NCBI RefSeq assembly: GCF_022807975.1 | Contig: NZ_CP094358.1 | Coordinates: 992,001 to 1,056,000, forward strand | Source of the DNA: Abyssalbus ytuae | GTDB lineage: Bacteria > Bacteroidota > Bacteroidia > Flavobacteriales > Flavobacteriaceae | DNA: 64,000 nt | Reading direction: 5' to 3' | In this document: in pieces, positions 25,320 to 34,559 of the stretch | Layout: each line of letters begins with the position of its first letter | Position numbering within the stretch: position 1 is the first letter of the stretch | The notes under the pieces: model-generated | Told to the model about the DNA's origin: nothing | Seen by the model: only the letters and a program-made list of their open reading frames with translations | Database searches by the model: none | Program-made: the position numbers and the translations under genes

Positions 25320-26783
25320 TTATTTATTTAATTCTTTTAATAGTTCTTTCACTGTTTTCATATCATCAAAATCTATCCTTTTGCCGTTAATCTCCTGGTA
25401 AGTTTCATGTCCTTTACCTGCAATAAGGATAATGTCATTTGCATTTGCCATTTGACATGCTGCCTTAATAGCCTGTTTTCTATCAACTATTGACAGTGTT
25501 TTTTTAAAATTCTGAGGTTCAACACCTTTTTCCATTTCATCAATAATCACCTGCGGATCTTCTGTCCTGGGATTATCTGATGTGAATATTGCCTTCGTAC
25601 TTAAAGTGGATGCAATATTTCCCATTACGGGCCTTTTACCTTTGTCCCTATCTCCGCCACAACCAACTACGGCAATAAATTCTTCGTTACCAGTACGAAT
25701 ACTGTTTACAGTTTCCATGGCATTTTTTAAGGCATCTGGTGTGTGAGAATAATCTACTATAGCCGTTATTTTTCCTTCTGAAACAAAATATTGAAACCTG
25801 CCACTCACACTTTCCAATTCACTTAATAACCTTAATACTTCCAGTTTTTCCAATCCCAGTAAATTGGCTGCTGCATAAATTGCAAGCAGATTATATGCAT
25901 TAAAAGTTCCTATTAATCGTGTCCAAACTTCATTATCATCAATTTTCAAGTAAAGGCCACCTATTTGGTTTTCCAGTATTTGTGCCTTATAATCAGCATA
26001 TGATTTTAAAGCATAGGTATATTTTTTTGCTTTGGTATTTTGTATCATTACCAAACCATTTTTATCATCTATGTTTGTAAGGGCAAAAGCATTTTTGGGC
26101 AGTTTGTCAAAATAGCTTTTTTTCACATCCAGGTACTCTTTAAAGGTTTTATGGTAATCAAGATGGTCATGGGTAAGATTTGTAAAAATACCTCCGACAA
26201 ATTCTAACCCTTCTGTTCTTTTTTGATGAATGCCATGAGAACTTACCTCCATAAAGCAAAACTCCACCCCTGTTTCATTCATTAAACTCAGATACTTGTT
26301 AATGGTTAATGAATCGGGAGTTGTATGGGTTGCTTTATACTCTTCCTCATCTGCCATTATTTTAACAGTAGAAAGCAAACCTACCTTATATCCTGCTTTT
26401 TTAAATAGTTGATACAACAATGTTGTAATGGTTGTTTTCCCGTTAGTTCCTGTTACCCCAACAAGCTTTAGGTTTTTAGAAGGATTATCGTAAAAGTTAG
26501 AAGCCATAATCGCTAAAGCTTCATGAGTATCATCAACTTCCACATAGGTAACCCCGTTTATTATTTGATCCGGCATTGATTCGCAAATAATAGCGACAGC
26601 TCCGGACTCCGCTGCTTTTTCAATATACTCATGACCGTCTGAAACATATCCTCTTACGGCAACAAACACATCATCCGGCGAAACTTTACGGGAATCAAAA
26701 TGCAACTCATTTACAGGAATATTGGTACTACCCGTTACAGAGTTTATATGAACTTTATATAATATGTCTTTTAAAGCCTTCAA
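25320..26783 (-). CDS. murE: UDP-MurNAc-tripeptide synthetase MurE, diaminopimelate type
   Basis: The ATP-binding loop is GVTGTNGKTTITTLLYQLF (P-loop at 111-118). The motif DNPR at 403-406 is the meso-diaminopimelate selecting motif, so the third residue of the peptide is predicted to be meso-DAP, as expected for a Gram-negative cell wall. SHGIHQKR and THDHLDYHKTF are also typical. The length is 487 residues. Its start overlaps the end of the PBP gene by 4 bases. Confidence 0.97.
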   Translation of the reverse strand: MKALKDILYKVHINSVTGSTNIPVNELHFDSRKVSPDDVFVAVRGYVSDGHEYIEKAAESGAVAIICESMPDQIINGVTYVEVDDTHEALAIMASNFYDNPSKNLKLVGVTGTNGKTTITTLLYQLFKKAGYKVGLLSTVKIMADEEEYKATHTTPDSLTINKYLSLMNETGVEFCFMEVSSHGIHQKRTEGLEFVGGIFTNLTHDHLDYHKTFKEYLDVKKSYFDKLPKNAFALTNIDDKNGLVMIQNTKAKKYTYALKSYADYKAQILENQIGGLYLKIDDNEVWTRLIGTFNAYNLLAIYAAANLLGLEKLEVLRLLSELESVSGRFQYFVSEGKITAIVDYSHTPDALKNAMETVNSIRTGNEEFIAVVGCGGDRDKGKRPVMGNIASTLSTKAIFTSDNPRTEDPQVIIDEMEKGVEPQNFKKTLSIVDRKQAIKAACQMANANDIILIAGKGHETYQEINGKRIDFDDMKTVKELLKELNK

Positions 26784-28792
26784 AATAACTTTAATACTAT
26801 AGTTTGATTATCTTCTATTGTTTCCCCTGCATTCAGAGATTGCTCCTTTACCTTTCCGTTTCCTTCAACCTTTACTTTTAAACCTAAATTTTCAAGTAAA
26901 GACACTGCATCCATTCCGCTCATTCCAATTACATTAGGAATGGTTTGATATTTTATTTGTGCTTTTGCATAAAATGAGTCATAACTTTTAACAGCGCTGG
27001 CATTTTTCCTTTCCAACTCTCTTACCGTATCAACCAATGGTGAGTTGGTATAGATTTTTCTGGCTATACTTTTAAATACCGGCCCTGACACATCTGCCCC
27101 GTAATACCCGACACTTTTATCGGGTTCATGTATTACTACAATACATGAGTACATAGGGTTTTCGGCAGGAAAATAACCTGCAAAAGTTGATATATACTGC
27201 AATTTATCTTTATCCTTACTGGCATAATTTTTTTGAGTGGTTCCTGTTTTTCCGGCCATAGAAAAATTTGCCGAATACAGACCATGCCCGGTACCATGTT
27301 CTTTTAAAATTACATTCTCCATCATTTTCTTTACTTTGGCAATCGTTTCTTCAGAACATATGGAAGGATTCAAAACTTCTTTATCAAATCTTTTAATTGT
27401 CCGGTTCCATTCTTTAACTTCTTTAATCAACCGGGGTTTGACCATCTCTCCGTCATTAGCTACCGCATTATAAAATGTTAATATTTGTAAAGGAGTTAAA
27501 GAGACTCCGTAACCGTAAGCCATCCACGGAAGTGAAATCCCACTCCAATTTTTTTTATCGTTAGGATGGGGAACAACAGGCTTTCCTTCTCCTTTTATTG
27601 ATAATCCCAACTGGTTATTTAAACCCATGTTATAAAGTCGGTTGACAAACTTTTCAGGATTTTTTCTGTAAAAATTATCTATAATTTTAACAATTCCCGT
27701 ATTTGATGAAACCTCAAAAACCTGAGATGCCGATATTTGTCCGTACCCTCCCCAACGTGAATCGCGAACCTTATATTTATCGTAAAATGTTAACACGCCC
27801 CCCTCAGTATTCACAACATAATTGGTGTCAATAACCTTATCTTCCAATGCTGCTATCATAGACATTAATTTAAAGGTTGAACCCGGTTCATTGGATTCGC
27901 CAACTGCATAATTTAATCTTTCGTAGTACTTACCCGATTTAGTTCTACCCAGATTTGAAATAGCCTTTACTTCCCCGGATTCAACCTCCATTACAACAAC
28001 GCAACCATGATCAGCTTTATATTTTTCAAGTTGTGCCAACAATGCATGATGAGCAACATCTTGTATATTTATATTTATAGTTGAAATAACATCAAAACCA
28101 TCTTTAGGTTCCACCTCATTATAATCTGTAATAGGTTTCCATTGACCTTTGGCAATCTTTTGCTTCAATCTTTTCCCTGCCTGACCCCTCAAATAATCTC
28201 CAAAAGCTCCTTCAAGTCCAACCCTGGTTATATAACCTTCGTCATCAATACGTTCATAACCCACACTTCTTTCGGCAATTTTACCAAGAGGATGCTCCCT
28301 TTTAGTTTTTTGCTCTACTATAATCCCACCTTTATAGGCATTCATATTAAACAGCGGAAATGTCTTTAAGCGCGTATAATCCAGATACCCTAAATCCCTG
28401 GCCACAAGCAAATACCTGTTTTTGTTCCCCCTGGCCTTTCTCAATATATTCTGATAATAAGAAGAGGGTTTATTAAACATAACCGAAAGAGAATCGGACA
28501 AAGGTTTTAAGTACTTTTCAAAATTTTCCGAACTGGGAGTTATAGCATCAAACCTTATATCATACTTGGTAACCGAAGTTGCCAAAAGGCTGCCATCATC
28601 CGAATACAGATTACCCCTGTTAGGCTGGATGGTAAAATTCTTTATTGTTTTTTCTTTAGCAAGCTCCCTGTATTTATCTCCATCAGTAATTTGAATGGAA
28701 ATTAATTTAACAACCACCGCCAAAGCAAAAAGAAGCATACATCCTGCTATAAAATACAAGCGGTTTAATATGTTCTTTTCTGTTACAGCCAT
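26780..28792 (-). CDS. ftsI: Class B penicillin-binding protein (FtsI/PBP3-like) with PASTA domain
   Basis: This septal transpeptidase has one membrane anchor at residues about 12-30. A dimerisation domain (VGLEGAFGDYLRGQ) is followed by the catalytic domain with S305-T-F-K308, S362-S-N364 and K515-T-G517. A single PASTA repeat ends the protein (from about residue 610, IPNVIGMSGMDAVSLLENLG). The C-terminal PASTA domain is usual in Bacteroidetes homologues. It acts with FtsW, and sits between ftsL and murE. Confidence 0.95.
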   Translation of the reverse strand: MAVTEKNILNRLYFIAGCMLLFALAVVVKLISIQITDGDKYRELAKEKTIKNFTIQPNRGNLYSDDGSLLATSVTKYDIRFDAITPSSENFEKYLKPLSDSLSVMFNKPSSYYQNILRKARGNKNRYLLVARDLGYLDYTRLKTFPLFNMNAYKGGIIVEQKTKREHPLGKIAERSVGYERIDDEGYITRVGLEGAFGDYLRGQAGKRLKQKIAKGQWKPITDYNEVEPKDGFDVISTININIQDVAHHALLAQLEKYKADHGCVVVMEVESGEVKAISNLGRTKSGKYYERLNYAVGESNEPGSTFKLMSMIAALEDKVIDTNYVVNTEGGVLTFYDKYKVRDSRWGGYGQISASQVFEVSSNTGIVKIIDNFYRKNPEKFVNRLYNMGLNNQLGLSIKGEGKPVVPHPNDKKNWSGISLPWMAYGYGVSLTPLQILTFYNAVANDGEMVKPRLIKEVKEWNRTIKRFDKEVLNPSICSEETIAKVKKMMENVILKEHGTGHGLYSANFSMAGKTGTTQKNYASKDKDKLQYISTFAGYFPAENPMYSCIVVIHEPDKSVGYYGADVSGPVFKSIARKIYTNSPLVDTVRELERKNASAVKSYDSFYAKAQIKYQTIPNVIGMSGMDAVSLLENLGLKVKVEGNGKVKEQSLNAGETIEDNQTIVLKLF

Positions 28793-28793
28793 C

Positions 28794-29117
28794 TCAGTCT
28801 GACTTTTTATTAGTTACTTTTATTTTTTTAGGGGGAATTACAGAAGCTACCAACCCTTTATCCTTTACTTTTTGAGTAATGTTAGACTCCAGTTTTAATT
28901 GCTGAACTTTGGATCTAACATCTACAAACTCACTCTTCAATTCCAAAACCTCATCATTTAAGCTGTCTATTTCAAAAACTTTTTTATCTATACTGTGTGA
29001 ACTTGTTATCATTATTACTGCCAGCAAAGAGGTGAAAATGATAAACTTCCAGTTTTTCACAGCATCTTCACTAATAAGGAATTTTACTTTTAGTATATCT
29101 ATTAAACTCTCTTTCAT
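28794..29117 (-). CDS. ftsL: FtsL-like cell division protein
   Basis: The 107-residue bitopic protein has a cytoplasmic start, a membrane helix (about 25-42, FIIFTSLLAVIMITSS) and a coiled-coil segment (IDSLNDEVLELKSEFVDVRS). Sequence conservation is low, so the identification rests on the topology and the canonical place between rsmH and the PBP gene. It would bridge FtsQ and the FtsW/FtsI pair. Confidence 0.85.
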   Translation of the reverse strand: MKESLIDILKVKFLISEDAVKNWKFIIFTSLLAVIMITSSHSIDKKVFEIDSLNDEVLELKSEFVDVRSKVQQLKLESNITQKVKDKGLVASVIPPKKIKVTNKKSD

Positions 29118-29129
29118 CTTTTCTTTTTT

Positions 29130-30038
29130 TTATATTCTTTCTGCTATCCTAAGCTTTGCACTTCGCGCCCTGTTATTTTTTTCAATTTCCTCTGGTGAAG
29201 GGGTAATTAAGCCACCCACTTTTTTAAAAGGCACATTTGTGTTCCCATAAAAATCCTTTTCAGGCTCCCCTTCAAACATTCCGCCTCTTATAAATCTTTT
29301 CACCAGCCTATCTTCAAGAGAATGATAACTGATGAGACTTAACCTTCCTCCTTTTTTTAACACCTCCGGGGTTTGAAGCAAAAACTCTTTCAATACCTCT
29401 ACCTCCCGGTTCACTTCAATTCTTACAGCCTGATAAATTTGAGCCAATATTTTATGCTCTTTAAATTTTGGCAAAAACCTTGAAAGAACTTTTTTCAGTT
29501 CAGCACTTGTTTTTACAGGCGCCTGACTCCTGGCCTCCACAATGGTTTTAGCAATCGATCCGGCGTTTTTTAACTCACCGTACATACTGAGCACTTTTCT
29601 CAAATCAACTTCGCTGTACTCATTCACCACATTAAAAGCAGAAATTTCACTCTTTTTACTCATCCTCATATCCAATTCTGCATCAAAACGGGTAGAGAAA
29701 CCTCTTTCAGCCTCATCAAACTGATGGGATGAAACACCAAAATCTCCCAAAATCCCATCTACTTCTTTTATTCCATAGAACTTTAAATACCGCTTAATAA
29801 ATCTGAAATTTTCATTTATAAGCGTAAATCTTTTATCATCAATTGCATTTCTTAATGCATCTTCATCCTGATCAAAAGCAAACAACTTCCCTCTATCTCC
29901 TAGCCTTTTCAAAATTTCTGCAGAGTGTCCGCCTCCCCCAAAAGTCACATCAACATAAACTCCGTCTTCTTTTATATTAAGACCATCAACGGTTTCTTTT
30001 AAGAGAACCGGTTTATGATAATTCAATTCCATCGTCAC
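29130..30038 (-). CDS. rsmH: 16S rRNA (cytosine-1402 N4) methyltransferase RsmH
   Basis: This SAM-dependent methyltransferase, formerly MraW, modifies 16S rRNA C1402. The SAM site is VDVTFGGGGHSAEIL, followed by GILGDFGVSSHQFD and the C-terminal LISYHSLEDRLVKRF and RARSAKLRIAERI. The 302 residues are normal. Two ATG codons are available (30038 and 30032). It overlaps the end of mraZ by about 26 bases, indicating coupled expression. Confidence 0.97.
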   Translation of the reverse strand: MTMELNYHKPVLLKETVDGLNIKEDGVYVDVTFGGGGHSAEILKRLGDRGKLFAFDQDEDALRNAIDDKRFTLINENFRFIKRYLKFYGIKEVDGILGDFGVSSHQFDEAERGFSTRFDAELDMRMSKKSEISAFNVVNEYSEVDLRKVLSMYGELKNAGSIAKTIVEARSQAPVKTSAELKKVLSRFLPKFKEHKILAQIYQAVRIEVNREVEVLKEFLLQTPEVLKKGGRLSLISYHSLEDRLVKRFIRGGMFEGEPEKDFYGNTNVPFKKVGGLITPSPEEIEKNNRARSAKLRIAERI

Positions 30039-30480
30039 CTCCCATTACTTCTTCGGCTAAATCAGCAAAATCTACCGCCGCATCATCAATAGCCTGTTCG
30101 TATTTATCTTTATCCCACACCTCAATTATGTTTACAGCTGATGCTAAAACTATCTCTTTGGAAATTTCAGCAAAAGCCACCAGGTCTTTCGGAATTAATA
30201 ATCTCCCCGCTGTATCAACCTCAACCACTTTAACCCCTGCTGTGAACCGACGAATAAAATCATTATTCTTTTTCTTAAAGCGATTAAGCTTATTAACTTT
30301 TTGCATAAGAACATTCCACTCTTCCATAGGATACAACTCAAGGCATGGCTGAAAAACCGACCTCTTTAGAACAAATCCCTGTTGAAGAACAGGTGAAAGC
30401 TGATTTTTCAAAGCAACAGGAAGCATAACCCTTCCCTTTGCATCAGCTTTGCATTCATATGTCCCTATAAAGTTGTTCAT
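30013..30480 (-). CDS. mraZ: Division/cell wall cluster transcriptional repressor MraZ
   Basis: Two SpoVT/AbrB-like halves are seen: IGTYECKADAKGRVMLPVAL near the start and VEVDTAGRLLIPKDL in the second half. The ATG at 30480 (MNNFIGTYE) is preferred over one at 30492, giving 155 residues. The family forms a ring-shaped oligomer that binds 10-bp spaced direct repeats in its own promoter. Exactly such repeats are found at 30526-30557. It heads the dcw operon. Confidence 0.96.
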   Translation of the reverse strand: MNNFIGTYECKADAKGRVMLPVALKNQLSPVLQQGFVLKRSVFQPCLELYPMEEWNVLMQKVNKLNRFKKKNNDFIRRFTAGVKVVEVDTAGRLLIPKDLVAFAEISKEIVLASAVNIIEVWDKDKYEQAIDDAAVDFADLAEEVMGGDDGIELS

Positions 30481-30509
30481 GCACAGATACAATTATCCCT
30501 TCTATTTTT

Positions 30510-30517
30510 CAAATATA
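30510..30517 (-). promoter_or_regulatory. Probable -7 element of the mraZ promoter
   Basis: On the minus strand tatatttg fits the Bacteroidetes -7 consensus TAnnTTTG. It lies 29 bp before the mraZ ATG and 8 bp after the MraZ repeats, so repressor binding would cover the -33 region. No -33 TTTG is apparent at the usual distance. Confidence 0.5.
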
Positions 30518-30525
30518 TAGAATTA

Positions 30526-30557
30526 TTTACCACTTTTTACCACTTTTTACCACTTTG
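30526..30557 (-). promoter_or_regulatory. MraZ operator: three 10-bp direct repeats
   Basis: On the minus strand aagtggtaaa occurs three times in a row with an exact 10-bp period, preceded by ca. The GTGG cores on one face of the helix at 10-bp spacing are the known MraZ recognition pattern. Location 46 bp upstream of the mraZ start codon supports autoregulation of the whole division operon. Confidence 0.85.
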
Positions 30558-30755
30558 TTGATAAATTTCACGATTTTATCTGTGAAAAGCAATAACCCCT
30601 CACAATTTGCATAGTGTTAAAAACTGAAAAGAAGAAAAGAAACCAAATTAAAAGAGGGAAAAAACTATGTTTATAAAACTCTTAAAAAGGTATTTTTATA
30701 AAACATTTTATATAAATGTGAAATGCCTATATTTGCTTTTCACTAAAATGACAAA

Positions 30756-31529
30756 ATGCCATTAATGGTACATGAAATTAAAAAAGAAGGAAAGTATAGT
30801 TATTTAGAAGTTGGTGAGGGTACTCCTATGATTATTTTACATGGATTAATGGGAGGCTTAAGTAACTTTAACGGTGTAACAGAATACTTCTCGAAGAGAA
30901 ACTACAAGGTATTAATTCCAGAATTACCGGTTTACTCAATGTCCCTGATTAAAACAAATGTAAAAAGCTTTGCCAAGTTTTTAGAGCAGTTTATTGAATT
31001 TAAAGGTTTGAATAAAGTCATCTTACTGGGAAATTCACTCGGTGGACATATAGGTCTTTTACATACAAAACTTTTTCCTCAAAAAGTAAAAGCTTTGGTT
31101 ATTACCGGAAGCTCGGGTCTTTATGAAAGTGCAATGGGAGATGGTTACCCGAAAAGGGGAGATTATGAGTTTATAAAGAAAAAAAGCGAAGATGTTTTTT
31201 ACGATCCTAAAGTAGCAACCAAGGAGATTGTTGACGAAGTATATGCCACTGTGAATGACAGACATAAACTAATAAAAACTCTGGCGATTGCCAAAAGTGC
31301 CATTAGACACAATATGGCTAAAGATTTACCCCATATGCACACTCCTACTTGTATTATTTGGGGGAAAAATGATAATGTTACTCCTCCTAATGTAGCCGAA
31401 GAATTTCATGAACTTTTACCGGATTCTGAACTTTTTTGGTTGGATAAGTGTGGGCATGCCCCAATGATGGAACATCCTGATGAATTCAACAAAATTTTAG
31501 ACTCCTGGCTGCAAAAAAGAGGATTTTAA
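30756..31529 (+). CDS. Alpha/beta hydrolase
   Basis: This 257-residue alpha/beta-hydrolase fold enzyme has oxyanion loop LHGLMGGLSNF (28-38), nucleophile S94 in GNSLGG, an acid in GKNDNVTPP (about 207) and the histidine H234 in CGHAPMMEHP. There is no signal peptide, so it is cytoplasmic. The triad is complete but the substrate (ester, lactone or C-C bond) cannot be told. It is transcribed divergently from mraZ and is followed by engB. Confidence 0.9.
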   Translation: MPLMVHEIKKEGKYSYLEVGEGTPMIILHGLMGGLSNFNGVTEYFSKRNYKVLIPELPVYSMSLIKTNVKSFAKFLEQFIEFKGLNKVILLGNSLGGHIGLLHTKLFPQKVKALVITGSSGLYESAMGDGYPKRGDYEFIKKKSEDVFYDPKVATKEIVDEVYATVNDRHKLIKTLAIAKSAIRHNMAKDLPHMHTPTCIIWGKNDNVTPPNVAEEFHELLPDSELFWLDKCGHAPMMEHPDEFNKILDSWLQKRGF

Positions 31530-31592
31530 GTAAAAGTGATTAATATTTTTTTGCTCAAAAAATTTCAGATTAATTAAACAACTCTATTTGTT

Positions 31593-32195
31593 TTGAAAAT
31601 TAAATTGGCAGAATTTATTATAAGCAACTCTGATGTGAGCAAGTGTCCAAAAGATCATATCCCCGAATATGCTTTTATAGGAAGATCTAATGTTGGAAAA
31701 TCTTCTCTTATCAATATGCTTACTAACCGAAAAAACCTTGCTAAAACATCCGGGAAACCGGGTAAAACCCAGCTAATAAATCATTTTAAAATTAATAATG
31801 AATGGTTTTTGGTGGATTTACCGGGATATGGATATGCCAAGGTATCTAAAAGCCTGAAAAACACTTTTCAAAAGTTCATTACGGCTTACTTTGAAAAAAG
31901 AAAACAACTGGTTTCTGCATTTGTTTTAATTGATATCCGACATGAACCTCAAAAAATAGATTTGGAATTTATGCAATGGCTTGGTGAAAACCAGATTCCT
32001 TTTTCTATTATATTTACAAAAGCCGATAAACTAAAGCCTGGTGCTATTCAGCGAAATGTTGAACTTTATCTTCAAAAACTAACTGAAGATGTTTGGGAGG
32101 AAGCTCCTAATTATTTTATCACTTCATCAAGTTCGGGGACAGGTAAAGAGGAGGTTTTAAATTATATTGAACAGATTAACCTGAGCATAAAATAA
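31593..32195 (+). CDS. engB: Ribosome biogenesis GTP-binding protein YsxC/EngB
   Basis: This is a 200-residue single-domain GTPase of the TrmE-Era family. G1 is GRSNVGKS (30-37), G3 is DLPGYG (75-80), and G4 is TKADK. It is needed for late assembly of the large ribosomal subunit. The start codon is TTG at 31593, giving [13 protein letters not shown]. No in-frame ATG is near. A clear terminator follows immediately. Confidence 0.96.
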   Translation: MKIKLAEFIISNSDVSKCPKDHIPEYAFIGRSNVGKSSLINMLTNRKNLAKTSGKPGKTQLINHFKINNEWFLVDLPGYGYAKVSKSLKNTFQKFITAYFEKRKQLVSAFVLIDIRHEPQKIDLEFMQWLGENQIPFSIIFTKADKLKPGAIQRNVELYLQKLTEDVWEEAPNYFITSSSSGTGKEEVLNYIEQINLSIK

Positions 32196-32227
32196 AAACA
32201 CTTACCCGATGAACCGGGCAAGTGTTT
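32196..32227 (+). terminator. Rho-independent terminator after engB
   Basis: The inverted repeat aaacactt-acccg / cgggc-aagtgttt begins directly after the engB stop codon and is followed by a T-containing run (actttcactttt). One mismatch interrupts the stem. Confidence 0.7.
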
Positions 32228-32610
32228 ACTTTCACTTTTCTATTTTAAATATATAATAAAAAAGTACCCCAAACCTAAAACTTAACGTTAGTCAGTTAAT
32301 TTCTTAACTTAAAATTTAAACCCTTTAAATTAAGACTACTAATGTATGCAGGTTAGGGCAGTTTTTCAAAAAATATCACTCTGTATTTATAAATCCAGAG
32401 TAAATAACAATCAAGGCTTTCATAAACAGCTTGAAAGTCAGAAAATTATGAATTAATAATAATTTTGGGCTTTTGTAATATTTTTACGACCTGCTATTTT
32501 TTCAACTCAGGTTTTTCAGCAAAACAGTAATAACATGATACATTTTATAACGAAATCTTATTGAAAAATTAAACTTCTTCAAGGAAAATCTATCAGACTC
32601 TCTTTTAAAT

Positions 32611-32733
32611 TTAAAAGGAACTTCCCAGTGTTTCTTCAAACTCATATGCAATGAAGCCAATACCCACTACAATAAGTACTGCCAACACTATTTTATAAAA
32701 TATTGCAAGTTGTATGTCCTGTTGTTTTTTCAT
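32611..32733 (-). CDS. Small membrane protein, 40 residues
   Basis: The ATG at 32733 opens a 40-codon frame with a single membrane helix (about residues 12-30, YKIVLAVLIVVGIGFIAYEF) after a hydrophilic MKKQQDIQLA start. I know no family for it. Codon usage and hydrophobic pattern look genuine. A second frame of similar design lies at 32988-33107 on the same strand. The stretch between engB and gldC (32228-33177) is otherwise without genes. Confidence 0.5.
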   Translation of the reverse strand: MKKQQDIQLAIFYKIVLAVLIVVGIGFIAYEFEETLGSSF

Positions 32734-32987
32734 TATTTCCTATTTTTAGTTAAGCAAAAAGTACAATTTCTCTGCCCATGTAAAAAAACAGACTTGTATT
32801 TACATCTCAAATTGCACATTCAAGCAGCAAGGTTTGTAAAATAATATTGATTTGATTAATATTAAAGAAAAAGAGGGGTACAAAAGGTAACGTTTTTCAG
32901 ATATCATCAAAACGCCTAAATAAATCGTAAATTAAAAAGACCACCTGTTTTGTTTCCAGACGATCTTACTTATTTAGAAATTCAATT

Positions 32988-33107
32988 TTAATTATTTAAA
33001 ATATGATATAAATCCTTTCTAAATTCATAGGATACAAAAAGGATTAAAATAATAACAAACAAAGCCCATACAATAATTTTCTCTTTAAAGAATTCAGGTC
33101 TTTTCAT
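32988..33107 (-). CDS. Small membrane protein, 39 residues
   Basis: The ATG at 33107 opens a 39-codon frame: charged start (MKRPEFFKEK), one membrane helix (IIVWALFVIILILFVSYEF) and a short tail. Like its neighbour it has the helix ending in YEF followed by a charged residue, so the two may be paralogous. It starts 70 bp downstream of the gldC stop codon on the same strand and may be co-transcribed with gldBC. Function unknown. Confidence 0.5.
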   Translation of the reverse strand: MKRPEFFKEKIIVWALFVIILILFVSYEFRKDLYHILNN

Positions 33108-33177
33108 GTTTAACTATCTTTTTTTGTAAAAAGTTCTATCATAGAGGAAAGTTCACAATTTTATTTTGAAGAAAAAA

Positions 33178-33513
33178 CTATTTTTTCAACTCAAGTTTCT
33201 CTGCAAAATAATCGCAAAAATCTTTCATGGTAGCCGTCATTTTTTCATCCTGAGTGGCCCGGTTAAAAGTGTTTGCCATGGCAGTTAAGGTTTGATGAAA
33301 AAAAATTTTCATCTCATCTACCGGCATGTCTTTGGTCCATAAATCTATTCTGAGGGTTTCTTTATTTTTGTTATCCCATATAGATAACAGCATTGCTTTA
33401 GCTTCCTCATTATCAACACCTCCGTCTGCAGCAGACCAATGCAATTTTTCGGGAATACGGTTTTCATCTAATTCCACAGCAATTTTTATATCGGACTTAT
33501 ATGTTTTTGACAT
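33178..33513 (-). CDS. gldC: Gliding motility protein GldC
   Basis: The protein is 111 residues, soluble and without a signal peptide. It starts SKTYKSDIKIAVELDENRIP and contains HWSAADGG and LRIDLWTKDMPVDEMKIFFHQ, which is the GldC family pattern. GldC supports gliding in flavobacteria but is not absolutely essential. Its start codon overlaps the gldB stop codon (TAATG), so it is coupled to gldB. Confidence 0.93.
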   Translation of the reverse strand: MSKTYKSDIKIAVELDENRIPEKLHWSAADGGVDNEEAKAMLLSIWDNKNKETLRIDLWTKDMPVDEMKIFFHQTLTAMANTFNRATQDEKMTATMKDFCDYFAEKLELKK

Positions 33514-34469
33514 TACTTTTTAGGTTTAAATCTTGATCTGTTAAAAATTTCCTCCGCATTCATTCTCAGCATCTGCTGCAAAGATACATTATTGTTTTTC
33601 ATAAATGCTTTCACAATTTGCCAACCAATGTATTGTCCTACCCTGCCGGGTGATTCATTGTCCAGTTCTAAATAAAATTTTGAATATGGTGCGGGGAGAA
33701 TAAAACGTTCCGGCAATTTACCATCGGTAGAAAAAAGTAATTCATTTTCTACAAAATACTTCCATATTTCACTTTCATTTTCTTCAGCCCATTTATACTC
33801 ATCGTCGGTATATCCTATTTTTTGGGCGTTACTCTTAAATGGAATCAACAAATCTTTTACATATAATTCCTTCCCATACAAAATCATTTGTGCTAAAAAT
33901 GTACGTTCTTTTGTTCGGGTTATTTTACTTTTTGCAACTTCGGCAGCTACATCTACCACCATTTGTTCCTGTTTGAAGTTTTTGCGCACATATTTATAAA
34001 TTCCCTCATAAAAACGATGGTCTTCCCCTAAATAATTATCAAGTCCTATTAAAAGTAAAGTATCAGCATATATCACACTATTTTTATAATCTACATCAGA
34101 AGTAACAGTGATTACCTGGGGCTCATCAAAATCGGGAAAATAATATTTTATATGTTGAAAAAAAGAGTGTAACTCGGCCTCCAAAGCATTTACTTCCGGA
34201 AAAATTTTTAAAACTTCTTCTGACAATTCCTGTTGTAAAGTATCTTTCATTTTGGCTACCCATACACTGTCAGTAAATTGTTCCGGAAACAGATAGGGGT
34301 ATTCTGATTTTAAACCCGGGAGACTGTCAGTAGTTGCTTTGGCAAACTTCTCATCAAATCTGTCAATTTTAACTTCAACGTGAATACCAGATATTTTTTT
34401 TTCAACTTTGCTGTTATTATTGCAACTTATTACTATAATCACAATTATTATCCCCAAAATTTTCTTCAT
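33513..34469 (-). CDS. gldB: Gliding motility lipoprotein GldB
   Basis: The lipoprotein signal has its lipobox cysteine at C16 (IIVIIVISCNN). The 318-residue mature protein has the GldB pattern (DRFDEKFAKA, the YPYLFPEQF region and GRVGQYIGWQIVKAFM near the end). GldB is required for gliding and T9SS function in flavobacteria. It forms an operon with gldC and is divergent from nadE. Confidence 0.94.
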   Translation of the reverse strand: MKKILGIIIVIIVISCNNNSKVEKKISGIHVEVKIDRFDEKFAKATTDSLPGLKSEYPYLFPEQFTDSVWVAKMKDTLQQELSEEVLKIFPEVNALEAELHSFFQHIKYYFPDFDEPQVITVTSDVDYKNSVIYADTLLLIGLDNYLGEDHRFYEGIYKYVRKNFKQEQMVVDVAAEVAKSKITRTKERTFLAQMILYGKELYVKDLLIPFKSNAQKIGYTDDEYKWAEENESEIWKYFVENELLFSTDGKLPERFILPAPYSKFYLELDNESPGRVGQYIGWQIVKAFMKNNNVSLQQMLRMNAEEIFNRSRFKPKK

Positions 34470-34559
34470 ATAAATAATTTAACTGATTAACACCAAAAGC
34501 TTTTAATAATTTTTTTAATAGTCTATTTTTGTGTGACAAAGTTAAAGAAACACTTTATT

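Noticed and set aside
14445-30480. Absence of murF and ddl from the division cluster as an anomaly
   Set aside because: As far as I know these genes commonly lie elsewhere in Bacteroidetes, so their absence here is not remarkable.
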